Both the position numbers and the translations under genes were made by a program. Below are positions 21,746 through 31,526 of a stretch of DNA of 64,000 nucleotides, one piece after another. How positions within the stretch are numbered: the first letter of the stretch is position 1; each line of letters opens with the position of its first letter. The notes beneath the pieces were generated by a model. It was not told the origin of the DNA, searched no databases, and saw only the letters and a program-made list of their open reading frames with translations. Source of the DNA: Linum tenue (taxonomy: Eukaryota; Streptophyta; Magnoliopsida; Malpighiales; Linaceae). The stretch spans positions 56,532,449 through 56,596,448 of the forward strand of contig CAMGYJ010000011.1 in NCBI GenBank assembly GCA_946122785.1, written 5' to 3'.

Positions 21746-22968
21746 AGCGCCATAACTTAAGACTGGGGACCTTCAAAATTTAATAATAATAAAGTCTTTG
21801 TATCTTATGAACTTTGGGGTCGTTTGCTTGTGGGATTTGGGTGATGGATTTGGAACCCAAATCCCAAGCATCATGGAATTGACACAAATCCTTTGTTTGT
21901 TGAGGGACACAATTTGGACCCCTTTTTTAGATCCAAATCCGTGGACCCCACGGATTTGTAAATCCCACATTTTATTTGGGATTTGACAATAGAAGGAAAA
22001 AATGTGAGACTAATCCATCACAAATCCATGATAAAAAATCAACTAAACAAACAATGTACTCTTCCAAATCCATGATGCAACAAATCCATCATAAATCCAA
22101 AGGTTTTTAAAACTCAAAACCTTCATTTTCAAATCCAACAAGCAAACGAGCCCTTTAAGTTGATTGGGATCCTTAGTTGAGCTAGCATCGATGTTCTAAA
22201 TTTGAAGGATCATACTAAACCCTATGTATTTAAACGATTTTATTGCCCCATTATTTGCTAAGTGAGGTCCCCAGACCCCTCTCTTCAATGCTTCCCTCCG
22301 CCAATGCTCCCTCCGCCACTAAACCCATGAATTTACTTTCATTTGAGAGAACATGCAAGAAAGTGATTTAAGATTCACAATTAGTCGCTACCTTTCACAT
22401 CATGACATGAATTATATTTAATCTTAATCAACACCAGGGATGGCAATGGGTCGGGTTGGGTCGGGTTTTGCCAAACCCGAACCCAAACTCATGGGTTTGT
22501 CTGTGAAAAAAACTCGGGGTAAAACCCACTGGGTTTGAAAAACTCAAACCCAACCCAACCTGGTGGGTATCCGCGGGTTCCTGGGTACCCACTGGTTTTT
22601 GTCGTAAAAAATTTACAATAACAAGTTCATATCAAAATTAAAGTCAAATATCAATCTCTCAATACAAATTATCCATATATAACTTTCAATTAAGTTTCTT
22701 AACTCTCCACTCGATAACATCAACTTCATTCTACACAATTAGAAAGAAAAAATTAGACATGTTTCCACAAACATAAATAAGATTAGTTATTTAGAATATT
22801 AAATATACCGAAAAAATTAATTATATGGGTGTAGGCGTGTACCAGTGGATCGAGTTTACCTAAACTCAAACCAAACCCAACCCAACCCGATGAATAGTGA
22901 ATGGTTTTAAACCCAAAACCCGTCAACACGAATTTTACCCGCGTTGACCGAATTGGATCGGGTGAGTA

Positions 22969-23542
22969 TGTGGAATCAGAGTGAAAAGAAGAACTACAAT
23001 TTTATTGAATTTGTTGGAAAATTACAGAATGTTTGGAAACAATTTAGAAACCCTAGCCAAGCCAAGAAGCTTGGCTCTTTGCAAACGAGAGAAATTACTC
23101 TCAAACTCTCACAGAACCCTTTCTTCCCAAGAGACAATCACCCGGTCTAAACCACCCTATGATTTCCCTACTGAAGAAGGTTCAACCTTGAGTACAGAGC
23201 AGATAACTCAATCTCACTCACTCAACCACACACAGGAAAACATTCGAACTCTTTAAATAGATATGGTCACAAGGTGACCGTTTGAATGGAGCAGACCTCA
23301 AACCGTTTCCTATACTCATGATTGTAGAGGAGTAGGGTGAAGGTCGGCAGCCTGGTTCTTCGTGAGAAAGTAGAGGTCTGCGAAATGAAGTGCTCGAGAA
23401 TGGAAGAACAGGAGCGTTTGCGAAGGACGATGTTTTTGGTCGTTGTCTCCTTTGAGCGAAACGACACCGGTCTGAGTATCCTGAACTCATCCTTGCAACG
23501 ACACCGTTTTGCTGAAGCTTGGTCTTCAAGGCATATCCAACA
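22969..23542 (-). repeat. 3' LTR of the copia element
   Basis: A 574-bp terminal repeat. In element orientation it starts TGTTGGATATGCC and ends CTGATTCCACA. A TATTTAAAG box lies near 23252-23262 and could serve as the LTR promoter TATA. Confidence 0.95.
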
Positions 23543-23554
23543 ATTTCCCCCTTC
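23543..23554 (-). other. Polypurine tract of the copia element
   Basis: In element orientation GAAGGGGGAAAT directly precedes the 3' LTR. This is the expected plus-strand primer. Confidence 0.85.
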
Positions 23555-23809
23555 GTCCAAGCATAGCGATCAGTTCCTGCAAACACAATAAGAGAAAGAA
23601 AAAACAGCAGAGACCATACCTAAAACAAAAACCATTACATTGCATTAATGAAAAGGATTACAGTAGGAGCTACCAGGGAACTGGAGTTGTACAAAAGACG
23701 AGGAACTAGTTTCCCCCTAAGCTAGCTAACCCAGTTCCCCCTGAACAGGAGCATCATCCTGAAAACAAAATAAGCTCAACTACCAAAACACACTAAAGGA
23801 GATAGAGAT

Positions 23810-24823
23810 TCAGGAGGGAGGAGCAGAAGCAGCAGAATCATCTGAGGAAGAGTTCCCCTCAGAGATGGTGAAAACCAGATCACCAGTTTTGCTTGGTTCA
23901 CCAGCAGACTTAGCCTTCTTGGCAGAGGAGGGCTTAGGAGGAGGGCCAAGAAGAGATGAAGAGGGACGAGGAGGAGGAGAAATTTCTGTGGGCAGGTCCA
24001 GCACCATAAGCACGTTCAAGGCACTGACATACATTGTCGACGAAACACTTCGAAACTCGGAGAGATCAACTCCCAGGTTAATTAACAGCTTGGTTATGAT
24101 GGAACCAAAGGGAAGAAGCCCCTTATAATGTTCATCAGCCACTGGAAGTAGCTGCCCGAACATTATACTTGCAAAGTCAAGCTTTCTCCTGGCAGTAGCA
24201 CTGGAGATGATCCATAGGTCCATGTGAAGAACTCGATCTTGATTGAAGGATCGAGGGAAGAAAACATGAGTCAGAAAGTAATGGAAGATTCGCAGTCTGG
24301 GTGGAAGCCAGGAAGCAGGGATTGGGACATCGGATCCGCCAGTGGGTTCGGTGGAGAAGTTGCTGTACTCAACTTCGATCTTGAACTCATGCTTCCAGAA
24401 CTCAGAGGGATGTGCTATCCCGAGTCCTTGGGAAGGAAAGCTCAGTATGCCATTGAGGGCATCAACTGGTATGGTCAGGAGGTGACCATACACTAAGGTG
24501 GTAAAACTCCTCGAGCTTACTCCTTGACTTTGCAGATTTGAGTAGAAGTATTTGATGGCACCAGGACAGGCAGGGTGAAGAGGCTGTCGAAGGAGGAAAT
24601 CCCAGCCAAGACCTTCGATGAGGGAAATAATGTCATATTTATAGACATTGAACTCATAAGGATCCAGCTGGGTGATGTGATGGATTCTTCGTTTATCGAA
24701 GTGCTGAAGGTATCGATGATGGTTTAGCACTCTTGGTTCATGGAACATGTACCCTGAGTAGGTGTGTACCAGACCGTCGAATCGAAAAGGACGAGGAAGG
24801 CAGTCACTCATTTTTGGAAACAC
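23810..24823 (-). CDS. Copia ORF3: protein resembling the putative plant transposon protein domain
   Basis: An intact 337-codon frame in sense orientation between pol and the 3' LTR. Residues about 60-275 resemble the putative plant transposon protein domain usually found near gypsy-like and other plant transposon genes. The supporting segments are IKYFYSNLQS (90-99), LLTIPVDALNGILSFP (115-130), LRIFHYFLTHVFFPRSF (177-193) and GLLPFGSIITKLLINLGV (235-252). The last 55 residues are Ser/Pro/Lys-rich and probably disordered. I see no signal peptide, transmembrane segment or envelope features, although the position is where SIRE-type copia elements carry an env-like gene. Function is unknown. The domain assignment is from memory of the family pattern and needs a profile search. 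Confidence 0.7.
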   Translation of the reverse strand: MFPKMSDCLPRPFRFDGLVHTYSGYMFHEPRVLNHHRYLQHFDKRRIHHITQLDPYEFNVYKYDIISLIEGLGWDFLLRQPLHPACPGAIKYFYSNLQSQGVSSRSFTTLVYGHLLTIPVDALNGILSFPSQGLGIAHPSEFWKHEFKIEVEYSNFSTEPTGGSDVPIPASWLPPRLRIFHYFLTHVFFPRSFNQDRVLHMDLWIISSATARRKLDFASIMFGQLLPVADEHYKGLLPFGSIITKLLINLGVDLSEFRSVSSTMYVSALNVLMVLDLPTEISPPPRPSSSLLGPPPKPSSAKKAKSAGEPSKTGDLVFTISEGNSSSDDSAASAPPS

Positions 24824-25095
24824 TCGGAGGAATTTGTTTGAGAGAAAGAAGAGTCTGCCTTTTAAATAACTTGAGTAGTGAGAAGCATAAGACTTCGAAG
24901 AGAGCTTTATATAGGCTGAGGAGAAAGGGAGGAGAAGAAGAGGAAGAGTCGCTTCTTAGAGAAAAGCAGCGGGAAAGAGAAAATAATGATTAGTTTTAGC
25001 ATGCATGGTTTTGTCTCGAGACAAGGCAGGCGCGGGCTTTGGAAATGTGTTCGAGACGAGCTAAATACCTAGAGCTAAAACGGCCCAATAACTTT

Positions 25096-28000
25096 TTAGT
25101 TTGAAAGATTTTTAATCTGATTAGAAGATTTGAGGCCAATCTCTGTGCACAGCTGAAGAAATCGTTCACTAGATAGGGGTTTGGTGAACAGGTCAGCTAG
25201 TTGTGATTCAGTAGACACAAATTGCAAACAGATATGCCCTGCTTGCACTAATTCTCTAATAAAATGGTATTTAATTTCAATGTGCTTAGTCCTTGAGTGT
25301 TGGACAGGGTTTTTTGTCATACAAATTGCACTAGTATTGTCACAGCATACTTGAATGTTACTTAGTTTAAATCCATAATCAGAAAGTTGGGCTTTCATCC
25401 ACATAATCTGAGCACAGCAGCTTCCAGCAGCCATGTACTCAGCTTCTGCTGTGGAGAGTGCAACAGCACCCTGTTTCTTGCTGAACCAAGACACTAGAGC
25501 AGGTCCAAGGAACTGTACAGTTCCTGAAGTGCTCTTCCTATCTACAAGGCTACCCCCAAAATCTGAGTCACTATACCCAACTAACTCAAATGAGTCAGAA
25601 ATTGGGTACCATAGACCTACATTTGTAGTTCCCTTAAGATATCGAAAAATTCTTTTAACTGCCTTAAGATGGCTTTCTTTAGGATTTGATTGGAATCTTG
25701 CACATAAGCCCACACTAAACTGTATGTCAGGTCTGCTGGCTGTTAAATAGAGTAAAGATCCAATCATACCTCGGTATTTCTTTTCACAGACAGCTATCCC
25801 ACCTTCATCTTTGTCTAATCTTAAGTTTGTGGCCATTGGGGTAATGCTTTCATTTACAGAGTTCATATCGAATTTCTTAAGCATAGTTTCAATATAATTT
25901 GACTGGTTTATAAAAATTCCAGACTTAGTTTGTTTGATTTGTAAACCAAGGAAGTGAGATAGTTCTCCCATCATACTCATTTCAAACTCAGATTTCATGC
26001 TTTCACAGAATTTTGTGCACATGGAAGGATTTGTTGATCCAAATACTATGTCATCAACATATATTTGAACTATTAGAGTATCATTGTTTTGTCTTTTAAT
26101 AAATAGGGTTTTGTCAACATTTCCTTGACAGAATCCTTCTTCCTTTAAAAACTTGGATAGTTTTTCATACCATGCCCTAGGTGCTTGTTTCAAACCGTAT
26201 AGTGCTTTTGATAATTTGTAAACATGATCTGGGTTTTTGTGGTCAACAAAACCAGGTGGTTGACTAACATAAACTTCCTCTTTTATTTCTCCATTTAAAA
26301 ATGCACTTTTGACGTCCATTTGATAGAGAGGAATTTTCATATAGCAAGCATATGCACATAGCATTCTAATTGATTCAATTCGTGCTACTGGTGCAAAGGA
26401 TTCCTCAAAATCAATTCCTTCTTCCTGAAGGTATCCTTGTGCAACTAGCCTAGCTTTGTTTTTTACTATAATTCCTTCTTCGTCAGTTTTGTTCCTAAAA
26501 ACCCATTTTGTTCCTATTATCAGACAGTTTATTGGTCGTGGAACGAGTTCCCAAACATGTAGTCTAGCAAATTGAATCAACTCCTCTTGCATGGCATTTA
26601 ACCATTCATCATCAGTAATGGCTTCCTTGTAATTTCTAGGTTCTAGTAATGAAACAAAAGCATACTGACCTGGTTGGTACTTACCTCTTGTGTGAATTCC
26701 ATCCTTTAGTTGGCCAATGATCTGAGAAGGAGGATGTCGTTTTTGAATGTATGCTGGAGCTTCCTTTTCTTGTTCAAACTCTGGTTCAGTCTTGTCAGAG
26801 GGAGGATCTTTAGGTGTTCCAGCTTCTTCTGTGATTGTTTCTTCTGTTGATACAGGAAATAGGAAGTCTATACTATCTATACTTCCTTTGTTAGTTCCCA
26901 TAGATTCATCAAACTTTACAAAAACAGACTCCTCTACTCTTTTGGTCCTATGATTGTATACTCTATATGCCTGCCCTTTTGTTGAGTATCCTAGGAATAT
27001 TGCTTGATCTGATTTTGCATCAAATTTAGAGAGATGTTCCCTTGTATTTAGGATAAAACATTTACATCCGAAAGGGTGGAAGTATCCTACATTTGGTGTC
27101 TTTTGTTTTAATATTTCATAAGGTGTTTTGTTTATTGTTTTTCTAATCAGAACTCTGTTGATTATATATACTGCTGTCATAACAGCCTCTCCCCAGAACA
27201 CTTTAGGAGTGCTGTATTCAAGCAACATAGTTCTAGCAGCCTCAACTATAGTTCTGTTTTTTCTTTCCACCACTCCATTCTGTTGGGGAGTTCTAGGTGC
27301 AGAGAATGTATGACTAATTCCTTTTTCATTACAGAATTCTCCAAACAGATCTGATATAAATTCTCCTCCATTATCACTTCGAATTGACTTAATTCCCTTT
27401 TCTGACTCATTGAGTGTTCGATTTACAAATAGCCTGAAACAGCTGAAGGCTTCATCTTTAGATGCAAGTAAAAACACCCATGTATACCTAGAAAAATCAT
27501 CTACTAACACAAAACCATAAGATTTACCGCCTAAACTAGTCACATTGGTTGGTCCAAATAAGTCCATGTGAATTAATTCATAGGGAGCTGAGGTAGTTAT
27601 GTCCTTTTTGGATTTAAAACTCTTCTTTGCAAGTTTTCCCCCAACACAAGCATCACAAAACAGTTTTGAGTTCTCTTTTAGATGAGGAATTCCTCTAGCA
27701 GATTTTAACTTAGACAACTTAGACAGTTTTGACAAAGATACATGTCCCAATTTTCTATGCCACAGCATTTCAGTATCATTTAGGCTGACTTGGAAACATG
27801 TTTCATTGAAGGTTTCTAAACAGTTTAGATTTACAACATACATGTTGTTTTTCTTTGTTCCCGTAAACAGCAGTTTGTTATCTTTTATTCTGATGATTTG
27901 ACACGTTTCTAATTCAAATACTACTCTATTTTCATTTGAACATAACTGACTAATGGACAAAAGATTATGTTTTAGCCCATCTACTAATAATACATTACTA

Positions 28001-28188
28001 ACAGTGGGAAGTGGGCTTTTACCAACAGTTCCACTTCCCATTATTGTTCCAACACGATCATCCCCAAACACAACTTTACCACCTCTTTTAAATTTCAGAG
28101 AGGAGAATAATTCCTTCTTACCTGTCATGTGGTGGGAGCAACCACTGTCCAGAAACCAGATGTTTTCACTTACTCCCAATCTCTGCAG
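25096..28188 (-). CDS. Copia pol: protease, integrase, reverse transcriptase, RNase H
   Basis: An open frame of about 1030 codons. Counting from 28179, the aspartic protease motif is LDSG (10-13). The integrase zinc region has His141, His146, Cys175 and Cys178. The catalytic triad candidates are Asp206, Asp269 and Glu305. The reverse transcriptase has MDVKSAF (621-627) and YVDD (707-710). RNase H motifs YSDSDFGG and TAEAEYMA lie near the C-terminus. The integrase-before-RT order defines Ty1/copia. No internal stop was found and every catalytic motif seems present. The frame has no ATG at its start and is offset by +1 from gag, with a TGA at 28189-28191 just upstream (see findings). Confidence 0.95.
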   Translation of the reverse strand: MQRLGVSENIWFLDSGCSHHMTGKKELFSSLKFKRGGKVVFGDDRVGTIMGSGTVGKSPLPTVSNVLLVDGLKHNLLSISQLCSNENRVVFELETCQIIRIKDNKLLFTGTKKNNMYVVNLNCLETFNETCFQVSLNDTEMLWHRKLGHVSLSKLSKLSKLKSARGIPHLKENSKLFCDACVGGKLAKKSFKSKKDITTSAPYELIHMDLFGPTNVTSLGGKSYGFVLVDDFSRYTWVFLLASKDEAFSCFRLFVNRTLNESEKGIKSIRSDNGGEFISDLFGEFCNEKGISHTFSAPRTPQQNGVVERKNRTIVEAARTMLLEYSTPKVFWGEAVMTAVYIINRVLIRKTINKTPYEILKQKTPNVGYFHPFGCKCFILNTREHLSKFDAKSDQAIFLGYSTKGQAYRVYNHRTKRVEESVFVKFDESMGTNKGSIDSIDFLFPVSTEETITEEAGTPKDPPSDKTEPEFEQEKEAPAYIQKRHPPSQIIGQLKDGIHTRGKYQPGQYAFVSLLEPRNYKEAITDDEWLNAMQEELIQFARLHVWELVPRPINCLIIGTKWVFRNKTDEEGIIVKNKARLVAQGYLQEEGIDFEESFAPVARIESIRMLCAYACYMKIPLYQMDVKSAFLNGEIKEEVYVSQPPGFVDHKNPDHVYKLSKALYGLKQAPRAWYEKLSKFLKEEGFCQGNVDKTLFIKRQNNDTLIVQIYVDDIVFGSTNPSMCTKFCESMKSEFEMSMMGELSHFLGLQIKQTKSGIFINQSNYIETMLKKFDMNSVNESITPMATNLRLDKDEGGIAVCEKKYRGMIGSLLYLTASRPDIQFSVGLCARFQSNPKESHLKAVKRIFRYLKGTTNVGLWYPISDSFELVGYSDSDFGGSLVDRKSTSGTVQFLGPALVSWFSKKQGAVALSTAEAEYMAAGSCCAQIMWMKAQLSDYGFKLSNIQVCCDNTSAICMTKNPVQHSRTKHIEIKYHFIRELVQAGHICLQFVSTESQLADLFTKPLSSERFLQLCTEIGLKSSNQIKNLSN

Positions 28189-28192
28189 TCAG

Positions 28193-29899
28193 TCATAGAT
28201 TAGTACATTTTGGTACCCAAAATGTTTTGGATGTACCAGTCCTTCTCAAATCATAACAAAATTTAGCTAGGTGACCTTTTCTTTTACAATAAGTACATGT
28301 ATAAATGATGGGGTATCGTTTACTTGGCAGATGTTCTTGTGATACAGTATAGGGGCTCTGTTTCCTTTTAAAACCTTTAAAATTCTGTTGTCCTGATTTT
28401 TCTTTAAGCAGCTTGTTTAGTCGTTGATTTTTATCTGTGAGCTCAAACACTAGTTTGTTTAGTCGTTGATTTTCTTCATTTTGATATACCACTGATCTAG
28501 TTGCATTCATTAATTCCCCTTTTAATTTCTGATTATCAGTCATGAGTAAACAGTATTTACTTTTCAGTCTCTTACATTCTTCTTGCAAATTTACTAGAGC
28601 AATTAGAAAGTCTGTTTTAGGTTCTAGACTAGTTTCTTCATCAGACTCAGAGTAATCGATTACCTGATAGCTGGATGGAGAACCATGATCTCTACTGCTT
28701 GAAGATTGGCAGTCATCTTCTTTGTTAGTGGCAAAAGCCATATAGGCTAGGTCTTTCGTCTCATGATCCTCATCTGAGCTGAGATCACTCCATGATGCAG
28801 CCATGGCTTTTTCTTTGGTTTTCATCCCTGCAGGGCATTTTGACCTAATGTGTCCTGTCTTACCACACTTGTAACAAACAGTTAGTTCCTTCTCATTGGA
28901 AGACCTGTGGTCTTCCTTATCAATTCTAAACCTTTCTCGACCATCAAAACCTCTGTCATAAGACCTTGAAGTATTTCTATCCAGATATGGTTTGTATGAA
29001 GCATATTTTTCATTTGTTTTAGTAGGAACCCTTTCTGTTCCTTCTCGGTCCTTTCTTTGCTCAGATAGATAGTTATTAGATTGCCTAGAATCTCGAATTG
29101 CTCTTTTAGCTTGAAAGTCCTTTTTCATTTTAAGCATTCGATGAAATTTTCTACTTACAAGAGCGAATTCCCTTTCAAAGTCTTCTCCCATGTCTGTTTC
29201 TGATTCACTGTCATATTCTTGAGCTTTAAAGGCAATAACTTTTCTTCGTCTATGATCATCTTTATTCATTTGAATTATTACTTCTTCATGACTCAGTAAT
29301 GATCCTACTAGTCTTTCAATTGACAGTGTGTTTAGGTCTTTGGCTTCCTCTATAGCAGTTCGTTTAGGTAGCCATTCCCTAGGTAAACATCTAAGTATTT
29401 TGCGAACCAGATCCTTTCTTTCAAACATTTTTCCTAAACCTTTGAGCCTATTTATCAGATCATTGAATCGTTTATACATGCTAGATATTGATTCTCCTGA
29501 GCTCATTTCAAATGATTCGTATTCATTTAGCAAAACGTCAATCCTACTTTCCTTAACCTCAGACGTACCTTCGTGAGTGGTCTGAAGTGATTCCCAGATT
29601 TCCTTAGCAGACTCACATTGTGCCACTTGACTTCTTTCCTCTGGGCAAAGTGCTGAGAAGAGAATGTGCATAGCTCGTGAGTCGAGCTGTGATGATATCT
29701 TCTGCTCTTCTTTCCACTCTTCTTCATCTTCATCATTCATTGGGATAGGTCCCTTTCGAACAACAGCCCATAACTCTCCATCTACCCCGCGAAGGTAGAT
29801 CCTCATCCTCTTTTTCCAGACTGTATAGTCTGTTCCATCAAACCACGGAGGATTGGTGTTTGCGGAATAGGAGACTGCGTTTGATGATGATCCAGACAT
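28193..29899 (-). CDS. Copia gag nucleocapsid protein
   Basis: A 568-codon frame beginning MSGSSSNAVSYSANTNPPWF. The copia-type gag domain spans about residues 15-230 (TDYTVWKKRMRIYLRG). Two zinc knuckles follow, CYKCGKTGHIRSKC and CTYCKRKGHLAKFC, with a heptad-rich, probably coiled-coil stretch between them (QEECKRLKSKYCLL onward). It packages element RNA into virus-like particles. The frame stops between the second knuckle and the protease. The start is the first ATG after the leader, about 55 bases inside the primer-binding site. Confidence 0.93.
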   Translation of the reverse strand: MSGSSSNAVSYSANTNPPWFDGTDYTVWKKRMRIYLRGVDGELWAVVRKGPIPMNDEDEEEWKEEQKISSQLDSRAMHILFSALCPEERSQVAQCESAKEIWESLQTTHEGTSEVKESRIDVLLNEYESFEMSSGESISSMYKRFNDLINRLKGLGKMFERKDLVRKILRCLPREWLPKRTAIEEAKDLNTLSIERLVGSLLSHEEVIIQMNKDDHRRRKVIAFKAQEYDSESETDMGEDFEREFALVSRKFHRMLKMKKDFQAKRAIRDSRQSNNYLSEQRKDREGTERVPTKTNEKYASYKPYLDRNTSRSYDRGFDGRERFRIDKEDHRSSNEKELTVCYKCGKTGHIRSKCPAGMKTKEKAMAASWSDLSSDEDHETKDLAYMAFATNKEDDCQSSSSRDHGSPSSYQVIDYSESDEETSLEPKTDFLIALVNLQEECKRLKSKYCLLMTDNQKLKGELMNATRSVVYQNEENQRLNKLVFELTDKNQRLNKLLKEKSGQQNFKGFKRKQSPYTVSQEHLPSKRYPIIYTCTYCKRKGHLAKFCYDLRRTGTSKTFWVPKCTNL

Positions 29900-29943
29900 T
29901 TCGACCGAAGCTCTTTGGCGATGATTAATCCCTCAAAGAGTAG

Positions 29944-29955
29944 GCTCTGATACCA
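29944..29955 (-). other. Primer-binding site of the copia element
   Basis: In element orientation TGGTATCAGAGC lies two bases after the 5' LTR. It is complementary to the 3' end of the initiator tRNA-Met. Confidence 0.92.
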
Positions 29956-29957
29956 AT

Positions 29958-30531
29958 TGTGGAATCAGAGTGAAAAGAAGAACTACAATTTTATTGAATT
30001 TGTTGGAAAATTACAGAATGTTTGGAAACAATTTAGAAACCCTAGCCAAGCCAAGAAGCTTGGCTCTTTGCAAACGAGAGAAATTACTCTCAAACTCTCA
30101 CAGAACCCTTTCTTCCCAAGAGACAATCACCCGGTCTAAACCACCCTATGATTTCCCTACTGAAGAAGGTTCAACCTTGAGTACAGAGCAGATAACTCAA
30201 TCTCACTCACTCAACCACACACAGGAAAACATTCGAACTCTTTAAATAGATATGGTCACAAGGTGACCGTTTGAATGGAGCAGACCTCAAACCGTTTCCT
30301 ATACTCATGATTGTAGAGGAGTAGGGTGAAGGTCGGCAGCCTGGTTCTTCGTGAGAAAGTAGAGGTCTGCGAAATGAAGTGCTCGAGAATGGAAGAACAG
30401 GAGCGTTTGCGAAGGACGATGTTTTTGGTCGTTGTCTCCTTTGAGCGAAACGACACCGGTCTGAGTATCCTGAACTCATCCTTGCAACGACACCGTTTTG
30501 CTGAAGCTTGGTCTTCAAGGCATATCCAACA
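29958..30531 (-). repeat. 5' LTR of the copia element
   Basis: A 574-bp repeat. I see no difference from the repeat at 22969-23542 on reading the two side by side. Confidence 0.95.
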
Positions 30532-30575
30532 GAGTACCCGTGGGTTCGGGTTTTGTTGCCATCCCTAATCCACAC

Positions 30576-31456
30576 TCTCTCTAGTCTCTACCCCTCTCTC
30601 TCTCACATGCTCATGTTACATGCTGCTCTAGTGGCTAGGGCCAGCAACAGTGCATGGTGTCTGTTGGTATGGTACAATTATGCAGCCAGTATACACTGCA
30701 TGATCAATTATTGTAACTTTGTCATTCCCCATTTGGACACGTGTGGAGCTCAGTGACATGGCACGTGCGAGTTCACATGGACCTAGACACATATACTTGG
30801 GTGATTATGAATGATCACAATGATTAAGTGAATGAATCAATTTTGTGTTTGGTCAACTTTCATTGGACCTACTGAACACTACAATGCAAGACTACCAAAC
30901 AATGTGGATCACAGAAAACATTCTCCTAGGAGTCAACCCTTGAGAGACAAGGTCTCTCAATAATGGACCTAGAGAGAGAGAGAGAGAGAGGGTTTCTTTG
31001 CTACACACCATTGGTTTTCATCTCTAACACAGTCCACTACCTAATTAATGGCTGGAAATGATCAGTTGTAGTTTAGTACTCAAGTGCATATATAATCAGT
31101 TTGTCATTTGGAGAAGAAAAAGGAAAAAAATCTCTTGATTCCACTTATCGATCATATCAGAGATCATAATCGGGATGAAAGAGAAATCTATTGATTTCAA
31201 TAGTCGATTATGATCGATGAAGTACTGAATCGATACATAAACAAAACATTTAGGACTAGTGTGACACTTTGTATAGGATTAAGTTGTTAGGTTACTGAAG
31301 TACCAGGAGGAATGGGTAATTATACCAATCAACCGTTTGAAGGGGGGTCGTACCCAACTTCCCCTCCTTTCACTTTCCCCTGAAACCTAGCTCGAGTATA
31401 CATGGACAACTATGTCATGGCAAGATTGATAATATCATCATTTCTTCTCACTTGAT
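30576..31456. other. Intergenic region, (AG)n tract
   Basis: No gene was recognised. A short (AG) tract of about 9 units lies near 30971-30989. Confidence 0.4.
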
Positions 31457-31526
31457 TAGGGATGACAATGGGTCGGATCGGGGACGGATAGTGTATATTC
31501 GTTACCCTACTCAAAGTAGTTCTGGT
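31457..31526 (+). mobile_element. Truncated left end of a hAT element
   Basis: It starts TAGGGATGACAATGGGTCGG and follows the first 70 bases of the element at 12432 (GCGGATAGTG, CGTTACCCTAC, AAAGTAGTTC words shared). Similarity stops abruptly near 31526, and unrelated sequence beginning TGTTGGAGACGG follows. No right terminus was found. Confidence 0.65.

Larger units (their letters stand above)
22969..30531 (-). mobile_element. Complete Ty1/copia LTR retrotransposon with an extra third ORF (7563 bp)
   Basis: It is bounded by two 574-bp LTRs with TG...CA ends and by an exact 5-bp target duplication GAGTA (22964-22968 and 30532-30536). Genes read on the minus strand in the order gag, pol (protease-integrase-RT-RNase H, the copia order), then ORF3. 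The primer-binding site is at 29944-29955, 2 bases inside the 5' LTR, and the polypurine tract abuts the 3' LTR at 23543-23554. The LTRs look identical along their full length by eye, which implies a very recent insertion. The target is a hAT element, so the host gene content is undisturbed. Confidence 0.95.
22435..30567. mobile_element. Non-autonomous hAT element split by a copia insertion
   Basis: The left part 22435-22968 begins CAGGGATGGCAA. The right part 30537-30567 ends TTGCCATCCCTA. Joined they make about 565 bp, like the 553-bp element at 12432, with the same GGGTCGGGT/ACCCAACCC subterminal arms. The outer flanks ATCAACAC (22427-22434) and ATCCACAC (30568-30575) match 7/8 as a hAT target duplication. 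Everything between 22969 and 30531 is the later retrotransposon. Confidence 0.82.

Noticed and set aside
23810..24823. ORF3 as a typical envelope-like protein
   Set aside because: No signal peptide, transmembrane anchor or glycosylation-rich ectodomain pattern was seen, and the plant transposon protein domain fits better.
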